This document shows positions 43,801 to 44,747 of a stretch of 44,747 nt of DNA, in pieces. The position numbers and the translations under genes were made by a program. Under the pieces are notes generated by a model. The model worked only from the letters and a program-made list of their open reading frames with translations. It had not been told where the DNA came from and did no database searches. Position 1 is the stretch's first letter; every line of letters begins with the position of its first letter. The DNA is from Elysia marginata (Eukaryota; Mollusca; Gastropoda; Plakobranchidae), in NCBI GenBank assembly GCA_019649035.1, contig BMAT01001486.1, positions 616,810 to 661,556 on the forward strand. Reading direction: 5' to 3'.

Positions 43801-44747
43801 TGAGTTCACCCCAATCTCAATGAGAAAGTATCAGAAAAGTAATTATAAGTTTGTAATCACCCCATGGACACTAGAAGCAATAGTTTAGTTGGTAGCGCTG
43901 TTGCCTCAGACTTAGGAGTGACTGGGTTCAAATCATGTGAACATAAATTTTTTTTTGTTGCAGAGACGAATTTTTTTTTTCAAAATTCTTAACGCGTGAG
44001 TCTAAGATCCAGATTCATATAAGGTTTCCTTATATATCACAATATCCTTTCATCACAATAGCCCTCTTATTATTGAAAATGATAATAATAAACATTGTGG
44101 TCTAAAGTCTTATGTCGCTCTATCAAGGACTAGCGACACAACATTGATATACCACCTATCAATAAATGGAAGAACCAGAAATGTGGTATACAAAGAGGTC
44201 CTGTGAACTATTGAATTGAGGTGACTACTTAAGCTAGTGATAATAAAACAGCGTATTTAATTATTTCAGAAACCTTATTTAACAAATCTAGGATATTATT
44301 TACTACAAGGGTCTTATTAAGCTAGATTGCAATGCTTACAAATGGCTTCAGTCATTTCAATAGTTCCAAAGTGATAATATCTGTAAAATATTGAGACCAG
44401 TTTTGAAAGATACATGATTACGTTTTTGGCATGCACATTTGTTGATATAAGATGAAGCTCTGGAATTTTTCAGAATCCTGATTTTGGTCCAGATATAAAA
44501 AAGCACCATAAAAGGCTTATTTTGATTTGAATAGATTTTATATTTTACTTACACAAAAATGTGCTACTATTTAGTAATATTTTTGTTGTAGACAATATTT
44601 GTTGGCTTTTTTTTGTCTTGTCAGACAAAGATGTATGTAGGGACCTCAAAGGATTACTTGCATAATACATCCTTTGGAATAAAAGCTTCGAGCTATACTT
44701 AACTGAAAGATTCTCACCTTGATTTCCAGAACATACCACTTGGGCTC
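40434..44747 (-). CDS. PDIA4: Protein disulfide isomerase A4 (ERp72)-like, 3' part, 4 exons
   Basis: Minus-strand exons 44718->44747 (runs off the window), 42502-42658, 41423-41659 and 40434-40849, with matching phases 0, 1 and 1. The visible part is 279 codons plus TAA. It covers a redox-inactive thioredoxin-like b/b' region ([30 protein letters not shown]), then a final catalytic thioredoxin domain with [16 protein letters not shown] and its cis-proline in SGFPTIYF, then an acidic tail ending KEEL, an ER retention signal. The a-b-b'-a' order and the KEEL ending are those of ERp72. The enzyme forms and rearranges disulfides in secretory proteins in the ER. The N-terminal thioredoxin domains lie beyond 44747. 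No polyadenylation signal close to the stop is certain. Confidence 0.93.
41423..41659 (-). CDS. PDIA4: PDIA4-like exon: b' domain continued
   Basis: Encodes [20 protein letters not shown] and [18 protein letters not shown] to EFLDKYKK, closely following the ERp72 pattern. The acceptor is actctccag; a second AG nine bases on would remove three residues. The donor is AAAAAG|gtttgt. Confidence 0.93.
42502..42658 (-). CDS. PDIA4: PDIA4-like exon: b' domain
   Basis: Encodes [20 protein letters not shown] and on to FSFEHKE. The segment [14 protein letters not shown] is the central strand of a thioredoxin-like b' domain. The acceptor is atactccag and the donor is AAGAAG|gtattt, phase 1. Confidence 0.92.
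43009..43424. repeat. Interleaved direct repeats rich in TCTAGATCTAG
   Basis: Block A (catttctactttagaatctt, then ttctagatc and aga) occurs at 43009-43050 and 43370-43424. Block B (tgggcccta(g/a)aatctcc, then ttcttggtcta and atctaga) occurs twice in tandem at 43253-43308 and 43309-43368. A related TCTAGACCTAGATTC lies at 43742. Confidence 0.85.
43873..43945 (+). ncRNA. tRNA-like sequence (pseudo-tRNA or SINE head)
   Basis: tagtttagttggtagcgc resembles a tRNA A box and D-arm. About 30 bases on, gactgggttcaaatc resembles the B box and T-arm. The acceptor and anticodon stems do not close convincingly, so a working tRNA is unlikely. No SINE body is recognised after it. Confidence 0.4.
44718..44747 (-). 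CDS. PDIA4: PDIA4-like, partial exon at the window edge
   Basis: Only the last ten codons ([10 protein letters not shown]) are inside the window. The donor is AAG|gtgaga in phase 0, which fits the next exon's opening codon GAT. Confidence 0.8.

Larger units (their letters stand above)
42659..44717 (-). other. Intron of the PDIA4-like gene
   Basis: About 2 kb with no exon seen. It contains TCTAGA-rich repeats (43009-43424) and a tRNA-like sequence (43873-43945). The basic open frame at 43117-43317 on the plus strand comes from the repeats and is not supported as a gene. Confidence 0.65.

Overview
The window is animal (eukaryotic) nuclear DNA. It is AT-rich, with spliced genes, GT-AG introns, LINE and SINE relics, long microsatellites and three assembly gaps. 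There are no bacterial operons and no ribosome binding sites. The intron-rich GT31 gene, the CHST15-type sulfotransferase and the repeat types suggest a lophotrochozoan, most likely a mollusc. That placement is inference, because no species-specific marker is visible.

Three genes can be reconstructed exon by exon, all on the minus strand. (1) 286-14002: a complete beta-1,3-galactosyltransferase-like enzyme of family GT31, 8 coding exons, 384 aa, a type II membrane protein with DDD and EDV motifs. (2) 18329-25847: a complete carbohydrate sulfotransferase of the CHST15 type, 9 coding exons, 469 aa, with 5'- and 3'-phosphosulfate-binding motifs. A possible alternative first exon lies at 26873-26972. 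(3) 40434 to beyond 44747: the 3' part of an ER protein disulfide isomerase of the PDIA4/ERp72 type, with the last four exons, a CGHC active site and a KEEL retention signal. Intron phases agree at every junction, so none of the three looks broken.

The galactosyltransferase and the sulfotransferase are neighbours in the same orientation and are both predicted Golgi type II glycan enzymes. They could act on related glycans (inference). The PDI is a housekeeping secretory-pathway gene separated from them by about 14 kb.

The rest is introns and repeat-rich intergenic DNA. The last large galactosyltransferase intron holds a tRNA-derived SINE, an (AAT)n array and an L2/CR1-like LINE tail. The interval between the two glycan genes holds a 304-bp fold-back element with 75-bp inverted arms. 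It also holds a roughly 800-bp element with iterated GC-rich motifs, a 38-bp perfect palindrome and a short open frame weakly resembling a MADF domain. The stretch 33.1-37.9 kb holds at least four pieces of one LINE family in both orientations, two of them meeting tail to tail. Long CT microsatellites lie at 21.7, 24.3, 28.2 and 32.0 kb. I found no CRISPR array or operon-like system. The most unusual elements are the palindrome/MADF-like locus and the fold-back element.
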